From contig NGZR01000001.1 in assembly GCA_002197995.1 (NCBI GenBank), positions 1-64,000 of the forward strand: DNA of 64,000 nucleotides. The letters run 5' to 3'. Every line of letters starts with the position of its first letter. Position 1 is the stretch's first letter. This stretch comes from Gaeumannomyces sp. JS-464. Taxonomy: Eukaryota; Ascomycota; Sordariomycetes; Magnaporthales; Magnaporthaceae. The position numbers and the translations under genes are program-made. Shown piece by piece: positions 35,120 to 45,970 of this stretch. The notes under the pieces are model-generated. The model searched no databases, was not told the DNA's origin, and worked only from the letters and a program-made list of their open reading frames with translations.

Positions 35120-36409
35120 ACCCGCAAAAAAGCAATCCGTGGCTTGTGTCGCGCTCGCAATAGCGCAGTGGCCAGATCAATTCATTGCCATGTGGCTCCC
35201 TGATAGCGTCGCTTCTTCGCGTGGTCTCAGCTGGCTTCGCGATGGCTGAGACCTTGTCAACTTGCGAGCGCGTGGAGTGCCTGTCAAGCCGTATCAGTCC
35301 TGGCCGTTCTGGGTAATGGACCTGCGCTAGCGTGTGGATGAAGGGTGGATGGGAACCTAGACCGGGCCATCCTTGGTGCGGCTGACAGAAAGCAAAGAGA
35401 AAGAAAAGAAGAGATAAAATACATGCAATAGGGCAATGCGCAGTGGACATGGCAGCAGTAGTCTGCCTCCTGCCTTGGAAATGAAGGTGTTGGTCAGCAC
35501 AAGCGTTGGCCGGAGCAAGACGTCCGCCACGTTTTCTCGGATTAGCAGGGGTGGCGGCAGTTGCAGCTGCTGGCAGCTAGGCCTGGCAACATTTGCAGGT
35601 GCGCTGTTAGTCGTGGGGGCGCTGGATGTCCACGTCCTCCGTCTCCCTTCGAGGAGGACAGACAAACAGCGAAAAAACCGCGACGGCCGAGCGCACCCGC
35701 TTGGCCACTCGATTCCAGCCCAGCCAACCGAATTAGCGGCTGGAAATGAGCTTACAGGGAGTCGGCCGAGCAAGCGCGGCGAGCAAGACACTCATGTTGG
35801 AAGTCCCGTCTGCAGTCTTCGGCGGCCGACATCGACTGGATTTGGTGGACAGCCCGATCAACACAGTGCAGTGAATCAGGGGTGGGGGAGCTCGAGCCCT
35901 CAGGCTGTCGGCTGACAAAGGTGACGTCGCCCTCAACTTTAGCCAAGGATCGAGGACGCACCCACGCAATGGCCCACGACAGACGTGCCACGACGGCAGC
36001 GACGACGAGGGCAGGCTGGAGGACGAGCTCCGGCTTGTCCGGCCAAGCAGCAGGAAGCCAGGCCAGCGTTTGCGTGGCCCCTAGTCCAGTACACTCTCGG
36101 CTGCTCGAAGCTTCGTCCGGCGCCAACTGCCAGGCTTTCCAAGCCATGCCTGGGACCAACCCTTCTCGCTCCAGCGGCCAGCAGCCCGGGCTCGGACCGA
36201 GTTTGGGACGACGACCCTCCACGTAGCCTGGGGATGGCTGTGGGCGCGTTAAAAGTGACAATACAATCCAGGCCGTTGCTCTGCCACCAAGGTGCTCCCC
36301 CAGGTGCTCCTCCCAGGTGCTCGCTCTATCGACACCTTTTGAAATGCCCAACTTGTCCTGCCCAGCTCCCGGCTCGATTGCTGTCACAGTCGCAGCCAAC
36401 GCTCCCGGC
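35120..36409. other. Intergenic region upstream of the SDR gene, no gene seen
   Basis: About 1.3 kb of GC-rich sequence. Several overlapping frames on both strands are open but have no recognisable family motifs, and their composition is that of chance frames in GC-rich DNA. The promoter of the downstream reductase is presumably here. Confidence 0.55.
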
Positions 36410-38077
36410 ATGGACGGTCTCCAGCTCCCACCGCTGCCCAGCGCACGTTCCCTGGTGGCTGCAGCCCTGGCAGCGCCCGTCTCACTCGTGCTGCTGTACC
36501 TTGTCATTCTCAACTGGACCATGTGCAGAACCCCTGTCCAGATGCGCAGCGTCGCCCAGCGGCCGTGGGCCAAGAAGCAGCTCAAGGAGCAGTACGCCAA
36601 GCTTCAGCGGAAGCCCATCACCATCGCATCCACGGCAGGCCAGCTGCCGCCAAAGCTGGAGAGACGTTACGTAGTCACGGGCGGATCCGGTGCGCTCTGC
36701 TCTGCTTTCCATCAAGACGGTGTTCCCAGCTAACACATGCGCGCACCTGATTCCTCGCAGGCCTGGTGGGCGGCTACATCGTCCTCCAGCTGCTGGCACG
36801 CGGCCAGCCGCCAGAAAGCATCCGCATCGTCGACTTCCAGAAGCCGCACCGCAACGACATGATTGTCGGGCCTGCCGCTGACGTCGACTTCGCCAGGGCC
36901 GACATCTCGTCTGCCGCCGCCGTCAACGCCGCCTTTGCCCGCCCCTGGCCGCGCTCCGTCGCCCGCCTGCCCTAACCGTCTTCCACACCGCCGCCATCAT
37001 CGTGCCGTCAGACCGGTCCGACCTGATCTACCGCGTGTGCCGGAGCGTCAACGTCGACGGCACCGCCAACGTTGTAAACGCCGCCAAGGCCGCCGGCGCC
37101 GACGTGCTGATCTCGACCTCTTCCGGCTCCGTCAGCGTGCGGCCCGTCAAGTTCTGGCTGGCCCCGTGGGAGCTGCTCTGGTCGGGGCCCCGGAGGTGCG
37201 TCCAGGTCCTGGACGAGCGCGACTTCTTCGCCCCGCTGCGCCCGCACAGCGAGTACTTTGGCAACTACCCTGCCAGCAAGGCTGCTGCCGAGCGCCTGGT
37301 CTGCGCCGCCAACTCGGGCGCGATGCGCACCGGCTGCATCCGCCCGGCCAACGGCATCTACGGCAATCCCACCGACAACACGGTTGGCGGCCCGCTGACC
37401 GTGGGTCTGTATCCAGTGTATGGTCTCCGTCTCTGTCTCTGTCTCCGCCTCTTGTCCTCCAAGACAGCGCTCTAACTCATTCCTCCAGATGGATGCACCA
37501 CGTTGTGCAGTCGTTTCTCCATGGACTCAACTGCGGTATCGCCCATCTCGACTTCGAGGCCGTCCTGGCCCGTCCGGACTCGGCATCCCTCCCCCAGGCC
37601 GGCCGCCCTTTTACCATCACCGACCCTAATCCGCCGATTCGGTTCCAGGATCTGTGGTTCATGCTCAAGACGCTGAGCATCACGCCCTTCCGCACCCTGA
37701 GCCTCGTCCCCGTCCTGATGCTGGCGCTGTCGCACGCGATCGAATGGTACTGCCTTTTGCCCGTGCGTCACCCGCGCATTCTAGGCGCGCTCCTTCCGCG
37801 CATCACCGGCCGCGTGGCATTGCTGAAGCCCCCTCTCTTTTCCATCACGACGCATCTCGTGGCCACCAACAATGACGCGTCCAAGCCCGTCGCCGAGGGC
37901 GGCCTCGGGTACAAGGGCTTGATGACGACGATGGAAGGCATGGTGCAGGAGGTGCTCGAATGGAACCAGGAGCACGAGGGCGTCGAGCGGTGCAACCACC
38001 GCAAGTACATCAGCTCCATCAGCCTGGCCGACGAGATCCGCAAGATTGGCGAGGCGGCCATGACAGTGGGGTGCTAG
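36410..38077 (+). CDS. Membrane-anchored 3-beta-hydroxysteroid dehydrogenase / sterol C4-decarboxylase-like reductase
   Basis: Model: exons 36410-36689, 36761-37417 and 37489-38077, with two 71-bp introns, about 508 residues. The phases close only if one base is restored in the C-run at 36971-36973, where the sequence reads CTGCCCTAACC. An N-terminal hydrophobic helix (LVAAALAAPVSLVLLYLVIL) precedes the NAD(P)-binding TGGSGLVGG. FHTAAIIVPSDR and the catalytic YPASK (in YFGNYPASKAAAE) follow, then GCIRPANGIYG and a C-terminal region with FTITDPNPPIRFQDLW and a second hydrophobic stretch. This is the extended SDR / 3-beta-HSD family that includes Erg26, which oxidises 4-carboxysterols. An extra copy at a subtelomere may act on another sterol or secondary metabolite. 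A start at 36344 is possible. The donor of intron 2 is uncertain (37418 preferred). Confidence 0.83.
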
Positions 38078-40620
38078 TGATCCGGTGACATGTGTTCTCA
38101 TTTCCAAGCCCACCCCGGGAAGCAAGTTGGCCCTTCCTGCTGTATATATGTGTATTCTCGGCACACGGCTCGTTCTGTATACGCAAAAGCCATCCTCCCA
38201 CATAGGTTTTGCTCCCCAGGGATTATCCCTGGCTAGCGGCCAAGGCCGTCGAGTTCCCGCCAGCGACGACGCCTTGTGGGGCACGACTGCCAGGGTTTCC
38301 CAACCTGCTAACCCCAGCCACCAAAGAGCGCGTCAAATACATACACTACCCATGGCACATGGCTTGTTTGAACTGGGCTTGCGCCGCGCTGGATATTCGG
38401 GCGCAGCATCTCAAGTTTGGGGTCAGCCAGCCATCAGCGGTCGCCTTGACCAGAGGTTTGGTGGTGGCTGGTGACCCATCAGGGTAGGTAGCGAACTTTG
38501 GCTTCGTTTCGGCCCCACGCTGATCCTGGGGCAAGCTCCAAGTGCCGGGGCCCACTGGACATGCCTCCCCTGCGTCTCTTCTCGCGACGACCACGATCCG
38601 CCCACGGCCGAAAGTCGGCCCCTGCACGCGCTCCCGGTCTCAGTCATCCTCTGCAGGACGCTGCGCCAGGCGCAAAATGCCCGCGGGCAGCTGGCGGAAT
38701 CAGACGAACGCATCAGGTTTGTTTGGCCAGATGTCGGTGGAGGGTAGCGCCAGCGAGAGCCGGGCCATCCGAAATCCAAAAGGACGTGACGTGCGGAAAC
38801 GCCCAAGTGCACCACCATTGCTGGCAGTGCCCATCCTGTTTTCTTCCGGGCATTCCCGCGTCGCCTTCCATGGCCGGCCGCCTGCCTCTCGTGATTCTGG
38901 CGTCGCATCGCATCGTCGCCTTCGGCACTCGCTTTTAACTCGGTGGGGAATCGCGAAAGGCGACTTTTTCTACAGCATACCTCTCCACCCTTTACACACG
39001 ACAAACAACCGCTGGCTGGCCAGAGGGGGCAACTATCGAGTCCAGGCTGTTGCCTCGGCACCGCGAAGGCGTCCACGGCGAGCGCAGGTCGGTCCAGTGT
39101 GCCTGCTGGCAAAGCATCAGCAGAGTTTCTACAAAGACCATGGTCAAACAGACCCGCGCACGTCCAGGCTTTTGCATCGGTAACCGGTTTGGACGACTAG
39201 CCAGATGCGGCGAGAGACAGATATCTGCTTTGCTATCAGAAGAGAGGAGTAGATCCCGTTTGTTCATCGCTCGAATTATGGTCAGTAGCAAATCTTGCGT
39301 TGGATTTGGCTTCCATGCATGCGCCCATGCGCCATCGGGAGTCCAAAGACTATTTATCATTTGTACCTTTTACTGCCGTATGTTCATTTCCCCCTTGGAC
39401 CAGAATGACTCCCATCTCGTGTTGCCCGATGGCCCCGGACATCGCCTGGCCGCTTTTAGGAAAACAAGGGTGTAGGCCGGCCGAACGGATGGGCATTTGG
39501 GTACCCCTGCCGTCCTGCATGACGATACACCTGGCGTCCACTTGGACGGAAAACGGTATGTAAAAATAACATAAGCACCTCGCCATCCTACCTCCGGGAA
39601 GCGCGGGAAACAGGCCCTGTAATTAACGAGCGAAAGCTTGACAAGCCCGGTTGACCGAGGATTCGACCGGGCGATATTATCAACCGTTATCAACTGGGCA
39701 TACCTTGGCCCTGTTTACCTAGGCCGATATTCGTCCGAGGCAAGGCAAGTTTTCTCAGCGGACAATGATCTGTTTGGCTTTGCGGGGAGGCACGTGCAAG
39801 AGACTGGACACCCCGCCACGCCCCCTCGCATATGCATCTCCCCCTCTGATGCGAGGGCCGCTCGTCTCGAACAAGTTGATATACGTAGGTTGCGTACCTA
39901 AATAATGGCCCACCCCAAAGTACCTACTAGAGACCCCGTGTTTCGGGCAATCCAATCACAGATTTTTAAAAGAGAAAAATCATCCCTGCTCGACAAAGAT
40001 ACATTTGCCACCCTTACGGGCTCCAACACCGCACTGATCGGGTTTCCAGCGAGTTGACTTTTGAGTTTTCTGCTGGGACGAGCCAGGATAGCCCTAGATG
40101 TAGCGCGGGACCTATCCCTGGGCCGTTATCCACCCATTACACCTACGTAAACCAAATCTTGAGGGCTAGCCTAACCTAAACAGCTCGGCAGGATCGGCGT
40201 CATGGATCACCCCTGAATCCAAGCTTATCCGACCAGGGATGGGAGCAGTTTCCGATGGCAGCGAGCTATGACACACGTTCTCCACCGCAGGCATGTGTCC
40301 CTCTCTCAGCGCCCTTGTCGTGGTGGCCAGACATGCAGAGGAAAGTCATCTGCCCTCTGGATGCGTCCGGGACGGCCGGCAGGAGACGAGACGGAGGCGG
40401 GACGAGAGTAGAAATACCATGTGAGCCTCGCGCTGCTCCGGTCCCAAGCTTTTTGCTTTTCTTCCACCTCCATCTCGCCATCTTCCCTCCCCGCGCTTTC
40501 GAGGGGTTCCTCTTGAAAGCAGCCATACCTTTTACCGTGCGTACGCACGCCCATCCTCTGCACACAGACCCCTACACACACACACGCGCGCGCAACATAC
40601 ACACACGCCCACGCAGCACC
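38078..40620. other. Long intergenic region, no gene seen
   Basis: About 2.5 kb without a frame I can support. Frames of 80-229 codons overlap on both strands but lack domain motifs and show no family resemblance. The last 60 bases before the rhodopsin start are rich in CACACA and CGCGCG repeats. Confidence 0.55.
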
Positions 40621-41499
40621 ATGTCGGGCAACCAAGCGCTCAACGACAACATTCGATCGGCCAGACGGCCAACGTGGCCATCACGGACCACGGGTCAGAC
40701 TGGTACTTCACCGTGGCGGCGGTCATGGCGGCGTCGGCCCTGGCCTTCACGGGGCTGTCGGTGACCAAGCCGACAGCGCACCGCGTGTTCCACCAGACGG
40801 CGGCGCTCTTCTGCTTCGTCGCGGCCATCGGACTGGACCATGGGCTCCGGGCTGGGCGACATCCCGACCGTGGTGGAGTTTGTGCGGCCCGAACAGCTCC
40901 ATGGTGTCGGGGGCCGGGTTTGGCGGCACGCGGCAGATCTTTTACGTGCGCTACATCGACTGGGCCGTGTCGTCGCCGCTGGTGGTGCTGGCGCTGCTGC
41001 TGTCGTCGGGCGCGCCGCTGTCGACGGTGCTCACGACCATGCTGGCGACCGAGATCTTTGTGGTGACGCTGCTGGTCGGGGCGCTGACGGCGACGGCGTA
41101 CAAGTTTGGGTACCTCGCGTTCGGCATGGTGGCCGAGTGGTTCGTGCTGTACCAGCTGCTGATGCCGGGCGCAAGCACGCGTCGGCCGTGGGCGGCAGCG
41201 TCAGCAGCACGTACCTGACGGCGGCGCTGCTGACGGTCGTGGTCTGGATATTCTACCCCATCGCCTGGGGTTTGTGCGAGGGCGGCAACATTCTGCACCC
41301 CGACTCGGAGGCCATCTTCTACGGCATCCTCGACATCTTTGCCAAGCCCGTCGTCGGCTTCATCCTGGTGCTGGGCCACCGCAACACCGACTTTGCGTCC
41401 CTGGGCTTTGCCTCACACGAGCCCGGCGCCGCCGTGGGAGAGAAGACGGCGGCGCCGGCGCCTGCGGGCGGAGCGAGCAACGGGGCTGGCACCGCGTAG
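40621..41499 (+). CDS. Microbial (type 1) rhodopsin, fungal, with Ala at the proton-donor site
   Basis: A seven-helix retinal protein of about 293 residues without introns. Helix C reads RQIFYVRYIDWAVSSPLVVL and keeps the Arg and the Asp proton acceptor (bacteriorhodopsin D85 equivalent, 40955-40957). Helix G reads ILDIFAKPVVGF with the Schiff-base Lys at 41344-41346. WIFYPIAWGLCEGGN marks helix F to the F-G loop. The proton-donor position (D96 equivalent, 40988-40990) is Ala, so a fast outward proton pump is unlikely; sensory or slow-cycling function is more plausible. The frame shifts four times, near 40660, 40831, 40890 and 41168. At least two look like lost bases in short C or G runs, and the 40831 and 40890 breaks need two lost bases or one gained. 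The start MSGNQALND fits other fungal opsins. If the shifts are real, this is a pseudogene. Confidence 0.88.
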
Positions 41500-42425
41500 G
41501 CGTGGGGTCTAGCCGGTGGGAGCTGGGAAGGCAAGACCATGGGTGGTGGTTGTCTGTCTGTCTAATCTGTTTGTATGTGGTGATGTCTCCTTTGTCGGGG
41601 GAACATGTAAGGAGGAGGGACGTAGGCAGGGGAAAAGGGGCTACGGAAAAGGGCGGGTTTGCTTGCTTCGGCTTCAATGATACCTCTGCTCGTGGGAGCG
41701 ACGGGCCGCGCACCCGGCATCTACGCTCGCTAGACTTTTTAGTTGATTGTCTCTGCACTTATGCCATCGAGTTTTTCATTTCCAGTTGGGACAAGAAAGG
41801 CGCAGAACAGGAAGGGGGCCAATGCCGGTTCGGTCTCGTCACGTGTAGCCGTTGCTCTCCTAATCCCAGCCGCAGTGGAGCCCCTAGCTTGAGCACGGGC
41901 CACACCGTCCGACCTTCTGCGAGGCCGCCCATCCAATTGAGTCATCGGCCTGAGCTTTCCCCGCCTTTGGCCTTGACCAACGACGCCACCAGCGGTTTCT
42001 TTGTGGTTGGTGATGCAGCTCCCACCTGCGGGCTTTGCTCTAAGGAGAAGCTGCTGCCGCAACAATCGACCTGGCCAGGCCTCACACCAAACGGCTGCCT
42101 GGCCAAGGGACTGGCTAATATGGCAGCCTGCGCGCACATCCACGTCATGGCTTGGCTGCGTCGTGCTCGTCGTCCTCCATAAATCTCGTCGTGGTCCCCA
42201 GCTGTCGTTGTGTCTCTGCGCCTAAGGTCAACTCCAGACATTCCACATTCGACTAATTGATCCAGCTCCAGCCTGCCTGAGCAGAATTCCTCTGTTGCCC
42301 TCCCAGCCAACGAACCCCAAGTACCAACGCCCCTTGACGCTCCTCGACACCCCTCGACGCCCTCGAGTCCTCTACTCCCTTGAGCGCTGCTTCGACTCCC
42401 TCCTCGCCTCCTCCTCGCCTCCACA
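41500..42425. other. Intergenic region and CT-rich leader of the VIT-VWA gene
   Basis: No gene seen. The 130 bases before the next start codon are strongly pyrimidine-rich (CTCCTCGCCTCC-type runs), typical of promoters and 5' leaders of well-expressed filamentous-fungus genes. Confidence 0.55.
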
Positions 42426-45400
42426 ATGGTCTTTTGCGGCTGCTACTTCGTCGTCCACAACCCCGACCTACCATGGCAACCCACTCGGAAACAGCTGCCC
42501 CTGGTGTCGCTTAGGTCACACACCACCGTCGTCTCCTCGACCTCGCGCACCACCCTGACCCAGACCTTCGTCAACCCCCAACAAGACAAGCCGATCGCCG
42601 AGCTGCGGTACGCCTTCCCGCTCTACGACGGCGTCTCGGTTGTTGCCTTCGTCTGCACCATCAACAATGACCGCGTCATCCGCGGCCGCGTCAAGGAGAA
42701 GGACGCTGCTCGCCGCGCCTACAAGGACGCCGTCGCCCGCGGCGAGACGGCCGGCCTGCTCGAGCAGCTGCCCGACGCCGCCGATGTCTTCACCACCACC
42801 ATCGGCAACGTGCCCGCCGCCGCCGAGATCCGCGTCGAGATCAGCTATCTGGGCGAGCTCAAACACGATGCCGAGGCCGACGGCATGCGCTTCACCATCC
42901 CCACCACCATCGCTCCACGTTACGGCTCGACCTCGCACGCCGACCAACTGCTGCCTCTCCCGGCTGGCGTGTCCGGGCTGGCGGCATCGACATCGTCATC
43001 GACGTCGAGGTCCCGCTGTCGGCGGCAACCACATCAAGACTATCAAGTCGCCCTCGCATCCCATCAGCGTCGAGATGAAGGCAGCCGGCGCCACGGGCAT
43101 GTCGGCCGCCACGGCCGAGCTGTCCATCGGCTCGCTCGAGCTGGAAAAGGACGTGGTGGTGATAGTTGTGCCAACAAAGCCCGACGCCCCCGTGGCCGTG
43201 CTCGAGCAGCACCCCTCCATCGCCCGCCAGCGCGCCCTGATGGCCACCTTTTGTGCCACGCTTCAACCTGCCCCAGACCCGGCAGAGATCGTGTTTGTGT
43301 GCGACCGCAGCGGCAGCATGGGCAGCGGCAAGCGCGTCCCCAACCTCAAGGCGGCCCTGCACGTCTTCCTGAGGTCCTTGCCCGTGGGAACAAAGTTCAA
43401 CATCGTGTCGTTTGGCTCCACCACAGCTTCCTGTTCGACCGCTCACGCTCCTACGACCAGACGTCGCTCGACGAGGCCAGCCGCCACGTCGACACCTTTG
43501 ACTGCGACTACGGCGGCACCGAAATGCACGACCCCATCGACGACGTCTTCAAGCGCCGGTACGCAGACATGGACCTCGAGATTTTCGTGCTGACCGACGG
43601 CGAGGTCTGGAACCAGGACCGTCTGTTCGACATGGTCAACAGCAACATGGCCAAGAGCCAGGGCGCTGCTCGGCTCTTCACGCTCGGCATCGGGAACGAT
43701 GTCAGCACCGCTCTCGTCGAGGGTCTTGCCCGTGCCGGCCGGGGCTTCGCGCGATTGTGGGCGACGACGAGAAGCTGAACTCCAAGGTTGTGCGCATGCT
43801 CAAGGCTTCGCTGTCGCCGCACATCAACGACTACAGTCTGGAGATCCAGTACGGCGTTGAGGTGCCCAAGGCTGAGACACGGGCCGACCCCCAGGATGAT
43901 TTTGAAATGGTCGAGGCCACGGACTCTGACGGCGAGGCCGTGGTGATCGAGAAGGTCCTCGACGCGCTGACCCTCGACCTCCCCGACAAGGCGGCAGGCG
44001 ACACGGCCAAGGGGACGGCTGGGAGAAGACAGTCGTCTGACGCCCCAGTCTCGGACAAGAAGCCCATCTCGCTCTTTGACTCTGCCGTCGACCCTGACGC
44101 AGAGGAGGCCCCACAAGGCCAAGATGGCGATGCGGCTGCTGGCGAGCCCAAGTACGCACACGTGCCCGCGGTGCCGATACCCAAGTTCCTGCAGGCGCCG
44201 TTCGAGATCCCGCCCATGTACAACTTTAGCCGCACGTCCATCTATGTGCTGCTGGGGCCCTCGTCGTGCCAGCGCACCCCCAAAGCACTTGTCCTCCGCG
44301 GCACCACGGCGTCCCACGGGCCTGTCGAGCTGTCGATCCCCGTGCAGGCGCTCCCCAGCCCGGCGAGACGGTGCACCAGCTGGCAGCCAAGAAGGTGGTG
44401 CAGGACCTCGAGGAGGGCCGCGGCTGGCTGGTGCACGCCAAGGACGCCGCCGACGGCAGGCTGCTCAAGGAGAAACACGAGGGCCGGTTCGGCGACATGG
44501 TGGAGCGCGAGGCCGTGCGGCTGGGCGTCGAGTTCCAGGTCGGCGGCAAGTGGTGCTCATTCGTGGCCGTCGACGACAAGACGGACAAGGTCGAGGCGGC
44601 GGCCCCGGCACCCAAGCCATCTCAGCCCATGATGCTTCGGCAGTCTGCCGGTCCACCACGCTACCGCATGGCGATGCAGCAAGCACCGGCCCCGGCGCCT
44701 GTTTCCAGTAGTCTGTTTTGTGCATCCTCTCGTACCGCCAGCAAGAAGGCGGCCTTTGGTTCAGGTTCTATGGGCGCTTTTGGCGCAAGCGCACCACCTG
44801 CTGGTGCCACGCTGTTTGGTTCGGCTCCTTCTGCCTCCGCATCACCTTTTGGCTCGAGCACAGCTGGTGGTGGTTTGTTTGGTGCGGCTTCTAACGCTGC
44901 CTCTGCCTCACCCGCGCCTTTTGGATCGAGCGCGGCTCCTGGTGGTTTGTTTGGGTCGGCTACTGGTTCTCCCCTTCGCCTTTTGGTTCGAACGCGGCCC
45001 CTAGTATGGCTTTTGGCTCGAGTGCAGAATACGCGGATGAAGGATTCGGACTCTTTGACAACGGGCCAGCCGTGTATGCGGCTGCTTGCCCCCCGCCGCC
45101 GGCTCCCACCTCCCTCTTCGGCGCTCCTGCGCCCCTTCCAGCAGTCCCTCTCGGGTCCGCAGGCGGCTTCCAGCCCAGCGGGGAAGACGTCTCGTCGGAC
45201 CCGTTGCCCACAATCGTCAAGCAGCAGGAATTCGAAGGTTCTTGGGCTTGGAGCCCCTCGCTGTACACGGCCATGGGCCTGACCGAGGAGGCTGTGGCCA
45301 AGGGGCTCCCCGCCGATGTGGCCAGCGGCAAGGTCGGCGCCACGGTCTGCGTCGTCGCGTTTCTCCGCAAGAAGCTGTCCAGCAGCGCCGACGAGTGGGA

Positions 45401-45488
45401 GATGCTCGTTGAAAAGGCTGTCGCCTGGCTCGAGGATCAGGGCGTGGCGGTCTCGACGCTGCTGGCGAGTGCCGAGTCGCTGTTTTAA
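42426..45488 (+). CDS. VIT and von Willebrand factor A domain protein with FG-rich C-terminus
   Basis: Intron-free, about 1020 residues once six one-base losses are allowed for. A VIT domain occupies roughly residues 20-190 (SHTTVVSSTSRTTLTQTFVN, then KDAVARGETAGLLEQ and VFTTTIGNVPAAAEIRVE). The VWA domain starts at about residue 285 (EIVFVCDRSGSMGSG; DxSxS metal-ion site at about 43303) and contains YGGTEMHDPIDDVF and EIFVLTDGEVWNQ. A linker and a C-terminal VWA-associated domain follow. A low-complexity tail (44750-45020) repeats FGSS and LFG units, like FG nucleoporins. The final ~100 residues (FEGSWAWSPSLYTAMG) form a conserved closing domain. Frame breaks at 42979-42983, 43019-43026, 43417-43421, 43751-43757, 44359-44364 and 44970-44975 all move the frame the same way. 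Fungal members are cytoplasmic, with poorly known function. Confidence 0.87.
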
Positions 45489-45970
45489 GCGGGGGAGTGC
45501 GCGACGCAGCTGTGAGCCAGGGGTCCTGCCAACTTTGGGTTGAGGCTATTCCCACGTCGTGATGCCATGGATAGGATAGGTACTAGCTAGATCATCAATC
45601 ATCAATCCTTCATTCACACATGTTATTCACTCTACGTTGCGATTTTCTTTCTTCCCGCTTTGCATGTGACATTAACGAGAACAGGCCCAGCCACCTCCGC
45701 AGCGTCGCATCGGCTACGGATTCCCACACCCTGATGGCCCAGCGTCTAACTGTGCCCTGGCGGAGAACAGGGCCCAAAACGGCAGGTGTCGAGATTCTGT
45801 CCCGGGCGCGAGTCGCATCGGCGCAATTTTGAGAATGTTATGCTTGACCTTGGCGCCGCGTCCCATTTGTGGCTGTTTGTATAACTAAGGCCGCTCCCGC
45901 CGCAAGGGCTGGATTTGGTGTGGGCTGTGGCTAAGGCCGCATCTTGTCTTGCCTGGCCTTCCTCTCGGCG
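45489..45970. other. Intergenic spacer, no gene seen
   Basis: About 480 bp holding the 3' end of the VIT-VWA gene and the promoter of the protease gene. No other feature recognised. Confidence 0.6.

Noticed and set aside
38423..39112. 229-codon minus-strand frame in the 38-40 kb intergenic region
   Set aside because: Overlapped by equally long frames on the plus strand, with no domain motif, signal peptide or family resemblance; consistent with a chance frame in GC-rich DNA.
40621..41499. Introns to explain the frame changes in the rhodopsin gene
   Set aside because: Conserved helices continue across each break with no spare sequence, so no intron of usable size fits; base gain or loss is the only explanation.
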